A stretch of DNA of 40,354 nucleotides from Synergistales bacterium 58_81 (GCA_001509095.1 LGGV01000004.1:1-40354), one strand, 5' to 3'; shown: positions 24,155 through 32,484, counted from the stretch's first letter. Translations and numbers: made by a program. The notes: generated by a model not told the origin, from the letters alone.

Positions 24155-24935
24155 CTTGGATGAACTCCTCTCCCAGGTAGGCCTCGATGACCCTGGGGTT
24201 GGACTGGATCTCCTCGGGCCTGCCCTCGGCTATGGTCACCCCGTAATCGAGGACCCAGATATGCTCACAGATGCCCATTACCACCTTCATATCGTGCTCT
24301 ATAAGCAGCACCGTAAGGTCGAACCGGGACCGGATGTCCTTGACGAAGCCCATCAGCTCCTGGGTCTCGTTAGGGTTCATCCCGGCAGCGGGCTCGTCGA
24401 GAAGCAGGAAGGACGGGTCAGTGGCAAGGGCCCTTGCTATCTCCAGCCTCCGCTGTGCCCCATAGGGCAGGCCTCCGGACTCTTCGCCGGCGAGTTTCTG
24501 AAGCCCCACGGCCTCGAGGAGGAACATGGCCTTGTCCCTTACCTCCCTCTCCTCCTTCCAGTAGGATGGAAGACTTAGAAGGGCGTGCCACCAGGAAGTG
24601 CTCTGGCGGACCCTTGCCCCTACCATTACGTTCTCCAGAACGCTGGCAGTGCTGAAGAGCCTTATGTTCTGGAAGGTCCTTGCCATGCCTGCCGCGCACA
24701 CCCTGTGGGGAGGCCAGCCCGTTACGTCCTCCCCCCTGAAGAGTATCCTTCCTTCAGTGGGTTTGTAAAAACCCGTCACCATATTGAAGCAGGTCGTCTT
24801 TCCCGCCCCATTGGGCCCGATAAGCCCGACAATACTCCCCCTGGGTACACGGACTGAAAAATCCCTGACCGCGACAAGACCGCCGAAGCGCATCGTGAGC
24901 GCCTCAGTCTCGAGAATGAAATCATTGCCCGGCAT
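24147..24935 (-). CDS. livG: Branched-chain amino acid ABC transporter ATPase LivG
   Basis: A 262-residue ATPase with Walker A GPNGAGKTT, the LivG-type insert after it (RTFQNIRLFSTASVLENVMVG), a divergent ABC signature GGLPYGAQRRLEIARAL, and Walker B LLLDEPAAGMNPNE. The end NPRVIEAYLGEE is characteristic. Its ATG overlaps the livM stop by one base and its stop region overlaps livF by 8 bp, so all three are translationally coupled. Confidence 0.96.
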   Translation of the reverse strand: MPGNDFILETEALTMRFGGLVAVRDFSVRVPRGSIVGLIGPNGAGKTTCFNMVTGFYKPTEGRILFRGEDVTGWPPHRVCAAGMARTFQNIRLFSTASVLENVMVGARVRQSTSWWHALLSLPSYWKEEREVRDKAMFLLEAVGLQKLAGEESGGLPYGAQRRLEIARALATDPSFLLLDEPAAGMNPNETQELMGFVKDIRSRFDLTVLLIEHDMKVVMGICEHIWVLDYGVTIAEGRPEEIQSNPRVIEAYLGEEFIQDA

Positions 24936-25984
24936 CAGGCCTCACCCCTCTTCCGGAAGAGGCCGAAGAGCCAGTCCCAGCTGAACTCTCGCCTTCCCAT
25001 GATACCCTGGTGCCTGAAAAGGATTATGAAGAGAAGGGCCAGGGAGAATACCACCATTCGCATCCCGGGAATACCGGGTATGGTCATGTTTCCCAGTGAA
25101 ATGGGGTTCTCGACGAACCTCAGCCACTCAAGGAGCACCGTGATAACGACCCCGGCGAGGATCGTCCCTGTTATTGAACCAAGGCCGCCCGCAACAACTA
25201 TCATGAGAACATTGAAAGTGAGAATGAACAGGAACATCTTCGGATCTATTGTCGTCAGAAGACTGGCCAGAAGGGCCCCCCCGACCCCGGCGAAGAATGC
25301 CCCGATGGTAAAGGAGGTCAGCCGATAGCGGAAGGTGTTTATCCCCATGGCCCTGGCAGCAACTTCATCGTCCCTTATGGCCTTGAGGGTATTCCCGAAG
25401 TTGCTCCTTACAAGGCGGATGATCACGAACAGCGTCAGCAGACACCATCCGTAATTCCACCAAAGGTTGGAGTATGACGGTATTCCCTTCAGCCCGAGCG
25501 CACCGTTGGTAACCCGGGGCATGTTGTTGGCCAGCACTCTTATGATCTCTGCAAAGCCAAGGGTAGCTATCCCCAGATAATCCCCCCCGAGCCTCAATAC
25601 GGGCAGACCTATCAGTATCCCGAAGAAGGCCGCTACCATCCCGGCGATCACCACTGCCACCAGGAAGGGAGCATGCACGACCGAGAAGGGCCACATCGGG
25701 GCCTGGAGGATGAACATGGCCTGCTTCTGTGCGGCAGGCAGTATGAGAAGAGAGCAGGTATAGGCCCCGATGGCCATGAAACCGGCATGTCCCAGCGAAA
25801 ATAACCCGGTGAAACCGTAGATGAGGTTAAGGCTGAGTGCCAGAATGATATTGACGGCGACCAGGTTCATTATCTGGATCTTGTAGCCGTCAAGGTTGCC
25901 GCCGGCCCAGTAGAGGATGCCGGCCAGGAGAAGTACCGCAACACCGTTGAGCGTGTAATTTCTCTTGAGTTTAGGGTCGATCAT
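24935..25984 (-). CDS. livM: Branched-chain amino acid ABC transporter permease LivM
   Basis: A 349-residue permease with about ten hydrophobic segments. ALSLNLIYGFTGLFSLGHAGFMAIGAY and the cytoplasmic loop with TLGFAEIIRVLANN and IRDDEVAARAMGIN, which contacts the ATPases, are typical of LivM. Its ATG overlaps the livH stop (ATGA). It forms the channel together with LivH. Confidence 0.96.
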   Translation of the reverse strand: MIDPKLKRNYTLNGVAVLLLAGILYWAGGNLDGYKIQIMNLVAVNIILALSLNLIYGFTGLFSLGHAGFMAIGAYTCSLLILPAAQKQAMFILQAPMWPFSVVHAPFLVAVVIAGMVAAFFGILIGLPVLRLGGDYLGIATLGFAEIIRVLANNMPRVTNGALGLKGIPSYSNLWWNYGWCLLTLFVIIRLVRSNFGNTLKAIRDDEVAARAMGINTFRYRLTSFTIGAFFAGVGGALLASLLTTIDPKMFLFILTFNVLMIVVAGGLGSITGTILAGVVITVLLEWLRFVENPISLGNMTIPGIPGMRMVVFSLALLFIILFRHQGIMGRREFSWDWLFGLFRKRGEA

Positions 25985-26874
25985 ACTTTATCCTCCAGCT
26001 TCTCACCCATCAATCCGGTAGGCATGATGAGAAGAATGATGATCAGAAGAACGAAGGCGAAAGCATCCCTGAAACCGGCCAAGGCGGGCATAAAGGCTAC
26101 GATCATTATCTCCATGAATCCCAGGATGAGCCCCCCTATAACAGCGCCCTGAATTGACCCTATCCCGCCGAAGACAGCAGCTATAAATGCCTTGAAACCC
26201 GGGATCACTCCCATTACCGGCTGCAGCTGGGGATACCTGAGCGCCCACATTATCCCCGAGGCGGCAGCCAGTGCCGAGCCTATCCCGAAAGTGAGGGCAA
26301 TGATCCTGTTGACGGGAACACCCATAAGACGGCTTGTCTCGATGTCCTTGGATATGGCCCTCATGCCCAGTCCCGGTTTGGTCTTGTAGACGATATACAG
26401 CAATCCCATCATCAGAACAAAAGAAAGGAGAGGGACCACGATGGTCAGCGGAAGGATCCGGACCTTCCCCACTACTATCACCTTCACCAGCCAGTCGGGC
26501 CTCTGGACCTGGCGAGGGATCGCCGAGAAGACGACAATGGCGAAGTTCTGGAGAAAGAAAGATACGCCTATGGAACTTATAAGGGCCGATATCCTTGGTG
26601 CGTTGCGGAGGGGCCTGTAGGCAACCCGGTCAACCATTATCCCCGCGAAGGAGGTGACTATGATAGCTCCGATCACTGCGATGAACCAGGGCAGGCGGAA
26701 CAGAGTCACACCCCAGAATACGAAATAGGCCCCCATCATGAATATCTCACCGTGAGCGAAGTTGATAAGCCTCAGGATACCGTAGACCATGGTATAACCG
26801 ATAGCGATGAGGGCATAGAGGCTTCCCAGGGTGAGTCCGTTAAAAAAATGCTGAATGAACATTGCCAAGCTCAT
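25981..26874 (-). CDS. livH: Branched-chain amino acid ABC transporter permease LivH
   Basis: A 297-residue permease with about eight hydrophobic segments. The N-terminus LTLGSLYALIAIGYTMVYG and INFAHGEIFMMGAY, the loop MRAISKDIETSRLMGVPVNRI and the late FGGIGSIQGAVIGG are signatures of LivH. GGGGGAG precedes the ATG. It lies about 100 bp after livK, across a stable hairpin that may lower permease expression relative to the binding protein. Confidence 0.96.
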   Translation of the reverse strand: MSLAMFIQHFFNGLTLGSLYALIAIGYTMVYGILRLINFAHGEIFMMGAYFVFWGVTLFRLPWFIAVIGAIIVTSFAGIMVDRVAYRPLRNAPRISALISSIGVSFFLQNFAIVVFSAIPRQVQRPDWLVKVIVVGKVRILPLTIVVPLLSFVLMMGLLYIVYKTKPGLGMRAISKDIETSRLMGVPVNRIIALTFGIGSALAAASGIMWALRYPQLQPVMGVIPGFKAFIAAVFGGIGSIQGAVIGGLILGFMEIMIVAFMPALAGFRDAFAFVLLIIILLIMPTGLMGEKLEDKV

Positions 26875-26902
26875 ATGAGCTCCCCCTTGTAATCACGTAA
26901 AG

Positions 26903-26931
26903 GCGGGGGAGGAAAAGGTACCCTCCCCCGC
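26903..26931 (-). terminator. Intercistronic hairpin between livK and livH
   Basis: A perfect 10-bp stem, GCGGGGGAGG (26903-26912) with CCTCCCCCGC (26922-26931), has a 9-nt loop. No strong T tract follows on the minus strand. Such structures commonly protect the 3' end of the binding-protein message and attenuate the permease genes. Confidence 0.6.
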
Positions 26932-26974
26932 ACAAACTCCGTTGACTCTCCCGTGGAGGGTGGCTCCGAAAAGC

Positions 26975-28213
26975 CTAAAGCTCAGGAGTGATAGTCGCTA
27001 TGTACTGTTTCTTGCCATCCTTGATCTGCACGATCCCGATGGGTTTCTCTGCGTCGTGGGTCTCGTTGATGGTGGTAAGGCCCGTCACACCCTCGAAGTC
27101 CTTGGTGGCTGCCAGGGCAGCGGTGATGGCCTCGGGGTCGGCGCTTCCGGCCCGCTCTATGGCATCGATAAGGATCATGTAGGAGTCATAGCCGAGAGCT
27201 GCGTTGACGTTCGGGTCGTCGGAACGCTTGGCCATCCAGTTGTCTGTGAATCTCCTGGCGACTGGGTTCATATCCTCCATCGAAGGATCATAGGGGAAGG
27301 TGGTGTGTACGAACCCCTCGACTGCATCGCCGCCGATCTCGACTATCTGGGGGTTGTCCATTGCGTCGCCGCCCATTATCTGGAACTCGACACCGAGCTC
27401 CTGGGCCTGCTTCATGATAATGGCACCCTCGGCGAAGTAGGCCGGAATGAACAGGATGTCAGGTTCTTTGCTGATGATCTCGGTAAGCTGGGCAGTGAAG
27501 TCCTGGTCACCGGAGTTGTAGTTCAGCTTGGCAACGATCTCGCCGCCCAGTTTCAGGAAGGATCTCTCGAAGAAGCCGGCAAGCCCCACAGCGTAGTCGT
27601 TGGCGACGTCTGTCAGAAGGGCAGCCTTCTGGGCTCCTATGACCTTGTGGGCATAGGTGGCGGCACCTGCGCCCTGGAGGGGATCGATGAAACAGACGCG
27701 GAAGATATACTTCTTGCCCTGGGTAACAAGGGGGTTGGTGCACGATGTCCCGACCATGGGGATCCCTGCACTCTCCGCCACCTCACCGCCGGCCATGGCA
27801 AGGGAAGATCCGTAGGTGCCGATAACGGCGACAACTTTCTCCCTTTCGATCAGGCGTTTGACGGCGTTAGCGGACTCGACCTTGTCGGACTTGTTGTCCA
27901 CAACGAACAGTTCCACCTTGCGGCCGAGAACTTCGGGCTTCTCTTCGTGGGCCATCCTGACCCCGTCGAGCTCAAGCTGTCCGCCGAATGCGTTCTGACC
28001 TGTCAGCGGGAGATATACGCCGATACGGATCGGGCCTGCATCCGCAACAGGTTCCTCTGCCGCCTCCTCCGCCGGTTCCTCGGCGGGCTCGGGAGCTGGA
28101 GCCTCGGCAGCCGGCTCCGGGGCTGGTGCCTCGGGGGCCTTCTGCCCCTGCATCATCATGAACCCTATGACCGCGATTACCACGATCAAACCTAACAAGA
28201 GACCTTTCTTCAC
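26975..28213 (-). CDS. livK: Branched-chain amino acid ABC transporter substrate-binding protein
   Basis: A 412-residue periplasmic binding protein (type I fold, Peripla_BP_6). The mature domain starts near residue 60 with GPIRIGVYLPLTGQNAFGGQLELDG, followed by VIGTYGSS and PMVGTSCTNPLV, which line the amino acid pocket. The N-terminus is unusual: a hydrophobic segment (about 4-21) with no lipobox cysteine and no clear cleavage site, then about 35 residues made almost only of Pro, Ala and Glu. This suggests an uncleaved membrane anchor with a flexible linker. Start is GTG with GGAGGTG upstream. It heads livKHMGF. Ligand is inferred from family; leucine/isoleucine/valine is most likely but not proven. 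Confidence 0.92.
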   Translation of the reverse strand: MKKGLLLGLIVVIAVIGFMMMQGQKAPEAPAPEPAAEAPAPEPAEEPAEEAAEEPVADAGPIRIGVYLPLTGQNAFGGQLELDGVRMAHEEKPEVLGRKVELFVVDNKSDKVESANAVKRLIEREKVVAVIGTYGSSLAMAGGEVAESAGIPMVGTSCTNPLVTQGKKYIFRVCFIDPLQGAGAATYAHKVIGAQKAALLTDVANDYAVGLAGFFERSFLKLGGEIVAKLNYNSGDQDFTAQLTEIISKEPDILFIPAYFAEGAIIMKQAQELGVEFQIMGGDAMDNPQIVEIGGDAVEGFVHTTFPYDPSMEDMNPVARRFTDNWMAKRSDDPNVNAALGYDSYMILIDAIERAGSADPEAITAALAATKDFEGVTGLTTINETHDAEKPIGIVQIKDGKKQYIATITPEL

Positions 28214-28326
28214 TTATGCTCACCTCCAGATGATTGTTCACCGCACATCAGATTCTACACGATCCTGCCTTGTTCAGGACATCAAGGAATACCCGGTACC
28301 AAAGAGGCTACCACCTCTCTTCCCAC

Positions 28327-28375
28327 AAAAGGCCGCCACCGGGAGAACAGTCAGCGTTCGACACCGGCAGCGGGC
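28327..28375 (-). terminator. Terminator-like hairpin (possible attenuator) in the livK leader
   Basis: In the minus-strand transcript, GCCCGCUGCCGG pairs with CCGGUGGCGGCC at 11 of 12 positions (two G-U pairs), with a 21-nt loop. UUUU follows (28327-28330). A downstream ACCGGG could compete for CCCGGU of the right arm. Smaller stems (AGAGG/CCUCU, CCUUG/CAAGG) follow before the start codon. The 210-bp spacer holds no gene. Confidence 0.45.
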
Positions 28376-28411
28376 ATGGCCTTGAGAGTTACATCTTTAC
28401 TACACGCGATA

Positions 28412-28417
28412 ATTATA
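28412..28417 (-). promoter_or_regulatory. Possible -10 element of the livK promoter
   Basis: A perfect TATAAT on the minus strand just before the end of nrdG, without a recognisable -35 (GATGCA at 17 bp). If used, it gives a leader of about 190 nt that includes the terminator-like hairpin. Confidence 0.4.
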
Positions 28418-28422
28418 CTCTA

Positions 28423-29097
28423 TCAGCGGATTATTGCATCCGGAAAGTTGAACTTCAATCCTTCCCTGTCGGGAAGGGCACCTTTCTCCAGCGATGGGTC
28501 AAGGGTCTTGCCGCCCCGAAAGGTCTGTATTATCCAGGGTACCCCCAACGGGATCTGTTCTCTGACCATTTCCAGGTCCTCCAGGGTCATCAGGTCAGGA
28601 ACGAAGGTGGTCCTGGCCTCATGGGGTATCCCCGACCGGGACAGTATCTCCAGGGATTCCCTGACTGGCTCGCCGTCATGTCCGGTGATCCTGGGGTACC
28701 TGTCCCATGGGGCCTTGACGTCCATGGATATGGAATCCACTAGCCCTTCTGTCACCAGGGACCCCAACATCCGGGGACGGCTCCCGTTCGTATCCAGCTT
28801 GATCCTGAGACCTGTCCGGTTTTTGAGGGCTGATAGGAACTCCGGGAGCCGGTCATGGACCGTGGGCTCCCCGCCGCTGACTACAACGCCGTCGAGAAAA
28901 CCCGACCTCTGCCTTATGTCCTCCAATACTTCAAGGACAGGCAGTCTTCCTGCGGAGAGGGTCACCAGTTCCGGGTTATGGCAGTAGGGACACCGGTAGT
29001 TGCATCCGCAAAGGAAAAGGACCGGCGCCACATGACCGGTCCAGTCGATGAAGGAGATCCTGAGGTATCCGCCCAGCGGGACGAGGAAACCTGTCAT
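28423..29097 (-). CDS. nrdG: Anaerobic ribonucleotide reductase activating protein
   Basis: A 224-residue radical SAM enzyme that generates the glycyl radical on NrdD. The [4Fe-4S] motif is C32-x3-C36-x2-C39 in GCNYRCPYCHNP. VVSGGEPTVH and the later DTNGSRP and MDVKAPWDRY are typical of the longer NrdG type (TIGR02495-like). The ATG at 29097 overlaps the nrdD stop by 4 bp (ATGA), which decides the start; the open frame upstream lies inside nrdD. It is the last gene of nrdR-nrdD-nrdG. Confidence 0.93.
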   Translation of the reverse strand: MTGFLVPLGGYLRISFIDWTGHVAPVLFLCGCNYRCPYCHNPELVTLSAGRLPVLEVLEDIRQRSGFLDGVVVSGGEPTVHDRLPEFLSALKNRTGLRIKLDTNGSRPRMLGSLVTEGLVDSISMDVKAPWDRYPRITGHDGEPVRESLEILSRSGIPHEARTTFVPDLMTLEDLEMVREQIPLGVPWIIQTFRGGKTLDPSLEKGALPDREGLKFNFPDAIIR

Positions 29098-31241
29098 CCG
29101 ATGCCAACCCTCTTCCTGTCCCGAAGCTCCCCCCTCTTTCCGGGATTCCATGATGATGTCCTGGTGAAATACCCGGTGATTCGGGTGATCCCGTCCACAT
29201 CGCTGCTCCCGCAGACCGGACAGACATCGAGAAGTCCCCGGTCCACCCTGCCGCAGTCGTTGCATATGGTGAATTCCGGGCTGAAGGCGATCTGGGCGCT
29301 AGCGGTCCCCTCGAAGACCTTTTTGACGAAAGAGGCAAGCGCCCCGGGATCGGGCCTGCGCTCTCCCATCCATACATGGGTTATGGCCCCGGCGTTTATC
29401 ATAGGGTGGAAACGCCCCTCCTCGAAGACCCTGGTTGCAGGGTCGAGGTCGGCATCATAGGCGAAGTGGGTGCTGTTGGTATAGTAGACCTCCCCTCTGT
29501 CGGGGTCTCCCTTAACGAACATTGAGGCCTGGTCCGGGAAGAACTTGAGGTCCAGCCGGGCAAGCCGGTAGGCGGTACTCTCCGCCGGGGTCTGCTCCAG
29601 AACGATCTTGAGGCCCAGCCGTTCCGTCAGCTCCCGGCACTTCAGGTCCATGTACCTGGTCACGGCAAGTCCGAGATCCATGGCCTCGCGGTCTTCGTGC
29701 ATTCTCTTCCCGGTAACGCAGTGGACCATCTCCTCCAGCCCGATGAGCCCTATCAGGTGGCTGCTCTTGTTCAACCTGATATAGGTCTCGCCGTCGTGAT
29801 CCACACAGAGGACCGCCAGGGGCCCCTTGGATCCCAAAGAAAGCATCTCCGAGAGGAACTCCCTCTTCCTGACATGGGCAAGGGCGGCAACCTCCATCAT
29901 CCTGTCGAGGATCTCGAAGAGGCTCTCCCTGTCACCACCGGCCCGATAGGCGATCCTTGGAAGGTTTATCGTGACGTTCTGCAGGGCACAGTAACGCATC
30001 TTCCAGGGCGTGGCCGCCTCCCTCAGGTCCTCCTCGGAGAGTTCGAAGCTGAGCCTGCAGCACTCGCTCAGCTTTGCTACACCCCCCCGGTCGAAAACGA
30101 AATAGGTACTCCCCTTCTCCGATGCTACCAGGCAGGCAAAACGAAGGAATTCTTCCCACCCTGGCTCCTGGAAGAAGCGGTCAGTTATGTGGAGAAGGGG
30201 CTTGGGGAAGAAAAAGGGCTGTCCGCGGCTGTCACCCTCCAGGTAGACCTCGAAAAGGGCTCTCAGGAAAAGTTTCGATTCCTCGGAGTACTGGCCGTAG
30301 GTCCTGCCCGTCGGCAACCCGCCGGGCCCCAGCGCCTGTACTTCCATGAAATGATCGGGTATCTCGTAGTAGAGGTTGATATCGGTAAAGGCGACCTGCC
30401 CCCCCCTGCCCCCGGCGAGCTGATTGAACTCGAAGATGAGCATCTGGGCAAGCTGCCTGACCTTTTCGTAGGGAAGCCCCGTCAGGAAGGGGGCAAAGAA
30501 TACGTTAACAGCATCCCATCCGATGGCTCCTGCGAAGTTGTTCTGCAGCACCGATGTCATCTTGAGAATATGGGCGAGAAGAACATCGGGATGCCTTGCA
30601 GGGGCGGAGACGCTTGTGATGGAGGGTAGGTCAAGCCCGTACCTGATGACGTAGGCCATGCTCTGTCCTGAACAGTAGGGTCTGTTCACCATCCCGAGAT
30701 CGTGAAGATGTATATCCCCCGCGAGGTGGGCGCGGGCCACCTCGCCGGGGAAGACCTTCTTGAGGGCGTACTCCTTGAGGATCATCTCCGCGATGGAGAG
30801 GTTGATCGACTCGGGGTTGTGGGATGTGTTGCTGTTCTCCCGGTTAGGGCTTAGCATCATCGATTCCAGGTCATAGACAGGCAGCCCGAGCCGCGAATGG
30901 TCCGCGAGTTTTGCATCGAGGCCACGGAAGAAGAGCTTGACGTTGACCAGTTCCCGTATAGTAGAGGTGGTGACCCTCTCCTTACCGTGCCGGAGGATAT
31001 CTGCCTCGACCTCGAGGGCTATCTCCTCCGCGGAGGCCGGGTCGACCCCTGCCTCTCTGATCAGGGCATCGCGTATGCGGGAAGCGTTCCAGGGCGAACG
31101 ATCCTCCTGGGCGAGAGCCTCGACCATGAGGGCCAGGTCCGTGGTCTCCCCCCTGCCTGAGAAGATAAGCATCTGCCTTCCAGCTGACAGTTCCCCCTGG
31201 CTGCCACCTTCCACTTGAGCGACGTTTTCGGGAGTCTTCAC
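29094..31241 (-). CDS. nrdD: Anaerobic (class III) ribonucleoside-triphosphate reductase
   Basis: A 715-residue glycyl-radical enzyme reducing ribonucleotides to deoxyribonucleotides without oxygen. An N-terminal ATP-cone (about 28-115) is followed by the barrel with GDIHLHDLGM. The C-terminus has a four-cysteine zinc site (C660, C663, C674, C677), then RITGYF with the radical glycine near G690. Start is GTG at 31241, overlapping the nrdR stop by 4 bp. The gene places this organism among anaerobes. It is probably repressed by NrdR, whose gene lies first in the operon behind two NrdR-like boxes. Confidence 0.96.
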   Translation of the reverse strand: MKTPENVAQVEGGSQGELSAGRQMLIFSGRGETTDLALMVEALAQEDRSPWNASRIRDALIREAGVDPASAEEIALEVEADILRHGKERVTTSTIRELVNVKLFFRGLDAKLADHSRLGLPVYDLESMMLSPNRENSNTSHNPESINLSIAEMILKEYALKKVFPGEVARAHLAGDIHLHDLGMVNRPYCSGQSMAYVIRYGLDLPSITSVSAPARHPDVLLAHILKMTSVLQNNFAGAIGWDAVNVFFAPFLTGLPYEKVRQLAQMLIFEFNQLAGGRGGQVAFTDINLYYEIPDHFMEVQALGPGGLPTGRTYGQYSEESKLFLRALFEVYLEGDSRGQPFFFPKPLLHITDRFFQEPGWEEFLRFACLVASEKGSTYFVFDRGGVAKLSECCRLSFELSEEDLREAATPWKMRYCALQNVTINLPRIAYRAGGDRESLFEILDRMMEVAALAHVRKREFLSEMLSLGSKGPLAVLCVDHDGETYIRLNKSSHLIGLIGLEEMVHCVTGKRMHEDREAMDLGLAVTRYMDLKCRELTERLGLKIVLEQTPAESTAYRLARLDLKFFPDQASMFVKGDPDRGEVYYTNSTHFAYDADLDPATRVFEEGRFHPMINAGAITHVWMGERRPDPGALASFVKKVFEGTASAQIAFSPEFTICNDCGRVDRGLLDVCPVCGSSDVDGITRITGYFTRTSSWNPGKRGELRDRKRVGIG

Positions 31242-31708
31242 CTGTGACCATTCCTTTCATCGCGGAGTCTTGATATCTCCTCTACGAAACTGGAGACGTC
31301 CGTAAATTCCCTGTAGACCGATGCGAACCTCACGTAGGCGACCTTGTGGATATCCCTAAGTTCCTTCATGGCAAGGGAACCTACGGCCATGCTCGAGACT
31401 TCGCCCTGGCCTGTCTCTCTCAGGGTCTCCTCTATCCGGGATACAGCCTCCTCTATCTGCTCCAGCGGGACGGGAAGCTTTTCACAGGCCTTGGCAAGAC
31501 CCTTGAGAAGCTTCTCCCTGTCAAAAGCCTCTCTCTGTCCGCTTTTCTTGACGATCCACAGCACGGGACGATCCTCGAGCCTTTCGTAGGTGGTGAAGCG
31601 GTTCATGCATCCGGGGCACTCTCTGCGCCTGCGGATCACTCTCCCCTCGCCGGCGGTCCTTGTCTCGAGAACCCTGGTCTCCATGAGGCCGCACCTGGGA
31701 CATCGCAT
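31238..31708 (-). CDS. nrdR: Transcriptional repressor NrdR
   Basis: A 156-residue nucleotide-sensing repressor of ribonucleotide reductase genes. The N-terminal zinc ribbon (CPRCG at 3-7 and CPGC) includes RRRRECPGCMNRFTTYER. An ATP-cone follows (about 48-138) with VVKKSGQREAF-like and VRFASVYREF blocks; here the first reads IVKKSGQREAF. GGGAG lies about 9 bp before the ATG. It shares a transcript with nrdD and nrdG, and two palindromes in its promoter indicate autorepression. Confidence 0.97.
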   Translation of the reverse strand: MRCPRCGLMETRVLETRTAGEGRVIRRRRECPGCMNRFTTYERLEDRPVLWIVKKSGQREAFDREKLLKGLAKACEKLPVPLEQIEEAVSRIEETLRETGQGEVSSMAVGSLAMKELRDIHKVAYVRFASVYREFTDVSSFVEEISRLRDERNGHR

Positions 31709-31720
31709 GATATTTAACTC

Positions 31721-31763
31721 CCTATATCTAGGATGTTTTTGATATTATACCACTATATTTTGG
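31721..31763. promoter_or_regulatory. Tandem NrdR-box-like palindromes
   Basis: CCTATATCTAGG (31721-31732) and CCACTATATTTTGG (31750-31763) are AT-centred imperfect palindromes resembling NrdR boxes. Their centres are exactly 30 bp apart, close to three helical turns, as is usual for NrdR boxes. One covers the promoter spacer and the other the first transcribed bases. Confidence 0.7.
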
Positions 31764-31770
31764 GTATCAA
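31744..31770 (-). promoter_or_regulatory. Promoter of nrdR-nrdD-nrdG
   Basis: On the minus strand, an extended -10 TGG-TATAAT (31744-31752) is perfect. TTGATA (31765-31770) is only 15 bp upstream, so the extended -10 probably carries the activity. The leader to the nrdR ATG is about 30 nt. Confidence 0.65.
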
Positions 31771-31775
31771 CCCGT

Positions 31776-31806
31776 AAAAAAAGGGCCCCGCCTTGAGCGT
31801 GACCCC
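31776..31806 (-). terminator. Rho-independent terminator after yqeY
   Basis: On the minus strand, GGGGTC pairs with GGCCCT (two G-T pairs), with an inner CGC/GCG stem and TCAAG loop, followed by a run of seven T (31776-31782). It ends the HIT-rpsU-yqeY unit just before the nrdR promoter. Confidence 0.75.
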
Positions 31807-31835
31807 GTTCTTCATTTACAAAGACCTGTTTCTGG

Positions 31836-32297
31836 TCAGAGCGTGTCCAGGAACCTGGCGGCAAGATCGCGTATCCTTTCGCCCTCGGCCTTACCCTTGA
31901 GTTGGCTCATCGCCCTGCCCATGACCCTTCCCAGGTCAGATGGTCCTTTAGCGCCCGCCTCGGTTGCAACGGAGCGGATCACAACGAGAATGTCCTCGTC
32001 TCCCAGGGAGGGCGGGAGGAAAGAGGAGAGAAGATCCGCCTCCCGCCTCTCTTCCTCTGCGCGCGCGGAGGCCCCGACGGCCGCGAACTGCTCGGCGGCG
32101 TCCTTGCGCTGCTTCACAAGCCTTCTGACGACAGTAACGATCTCCTCTTCCGAGAGAGGAACTCCGCCGCGACCCTTCTCGACCCTGGCGTTATCCAGGG
32201 CTGTCTTAAGCATCCTCAGCGGCACAAGGGAATTCTGTTCCCTTGCTTTCATGGCCTTTAATATCTCGAGGTGGATCCTTTCCTCCAGCCCGGTCAT
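31836..32297 (-). CDS. GatB/YqeY domain protein
   Basis: A 153-residue YqeY-family protein, homologous to the tail domain of the GatB amidotransferase subunit. GLEERIHLEILKAMKAREQNSLVPLRMLKTAL opens the protein, then LSEEEIVTVVRRLVKQRKDAAEQF, and LGRVMGRAMSQLKGKAEG near the end; all are typical. The start at 32297 lies 7 bp after rpsU; the frame is open upstream but runs through rpsU. Function is not established, although a tRNA-related role is often suggested. The rpsU-yqeY pair is common. Confidence 0.93.
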   Translation of the reverse strand: MTGLEERIHLEILKAMKAREQNSLVPLRMLKTALDNARVEKGRGGVPLSEEEIVTVVRRLVKQRKDAAEQFAAVGASARAEEERREADLLSSFLPPSLGDEDILVVIRSVATEAGAKGPSDLGRVMGRAMSQLKGKAEGERIRDLAARFLDTL

Positions 32298-32304
32298 ATA
32301 CCTG

Positions 32305-32484
32305 CTACTTCCCCCTGCGTTTTCTCGAAGCGTCCTCTCTCTTCCTCTTCTTCGCCTCGCTTGGTTTCTCGTAATGCTTGCGCCTGCGCGCCTCGCGCAG
32401 GATGCCTCCCTTGGATACCTCTCGCTTGAAGCGCTTGAGAGCATCTTCGAGGGATTCGTTATCGCGTCGAACGACCTGTGTCAT
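32305..32484 (-). CDS. rpsU: 30S ribosomal protein S21
   Basis: A 59-residue basic protein read by direct translation: it starts [20 protein letters not shown], continues with [20 protein letters not shown] and ends in a Lys/Arg-rich tail. This is the full S21 pattern, and S21 helps base-pair mRNA near the ribosomal anti-Shine-Dalgarno. GGGGGG lies 7 bp before the ATG. It lies 31 bp after the HIT gene and 7 bp before yqeY. Confidence 0.97.
   Translation of the reverse strand: MTQVVRRDNESLEDALKRFKREVSKGGILREARRRKHYEKPSEAKKRKREDASRKRRGK

Noticed and set aside
28067-28141. Tandem repeat or CRISPR-like array in the livK 5' region
   Set aside because: The short repeated pattern encodes the Pro/Ala/Glu linker in frame and has no spacer-repeat structure.
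26942-28195. A 417-codon open frame on the plus strand covering almost all of livK
   Set aside because: It is exactly antisense to a well-recognised binding protein, has no recognisable domain and no upstream ribosome binding site, and is explained by GC-rich codon bias and few stops in the complementary frame.
28261-28330. T-box leader upstream of livK, suggested by a GGTGGTA-containing stretch
   Set aside because: The conserved T-box bulge sequence and specifier-loop layout are not present; only a partial sequence resemblance.
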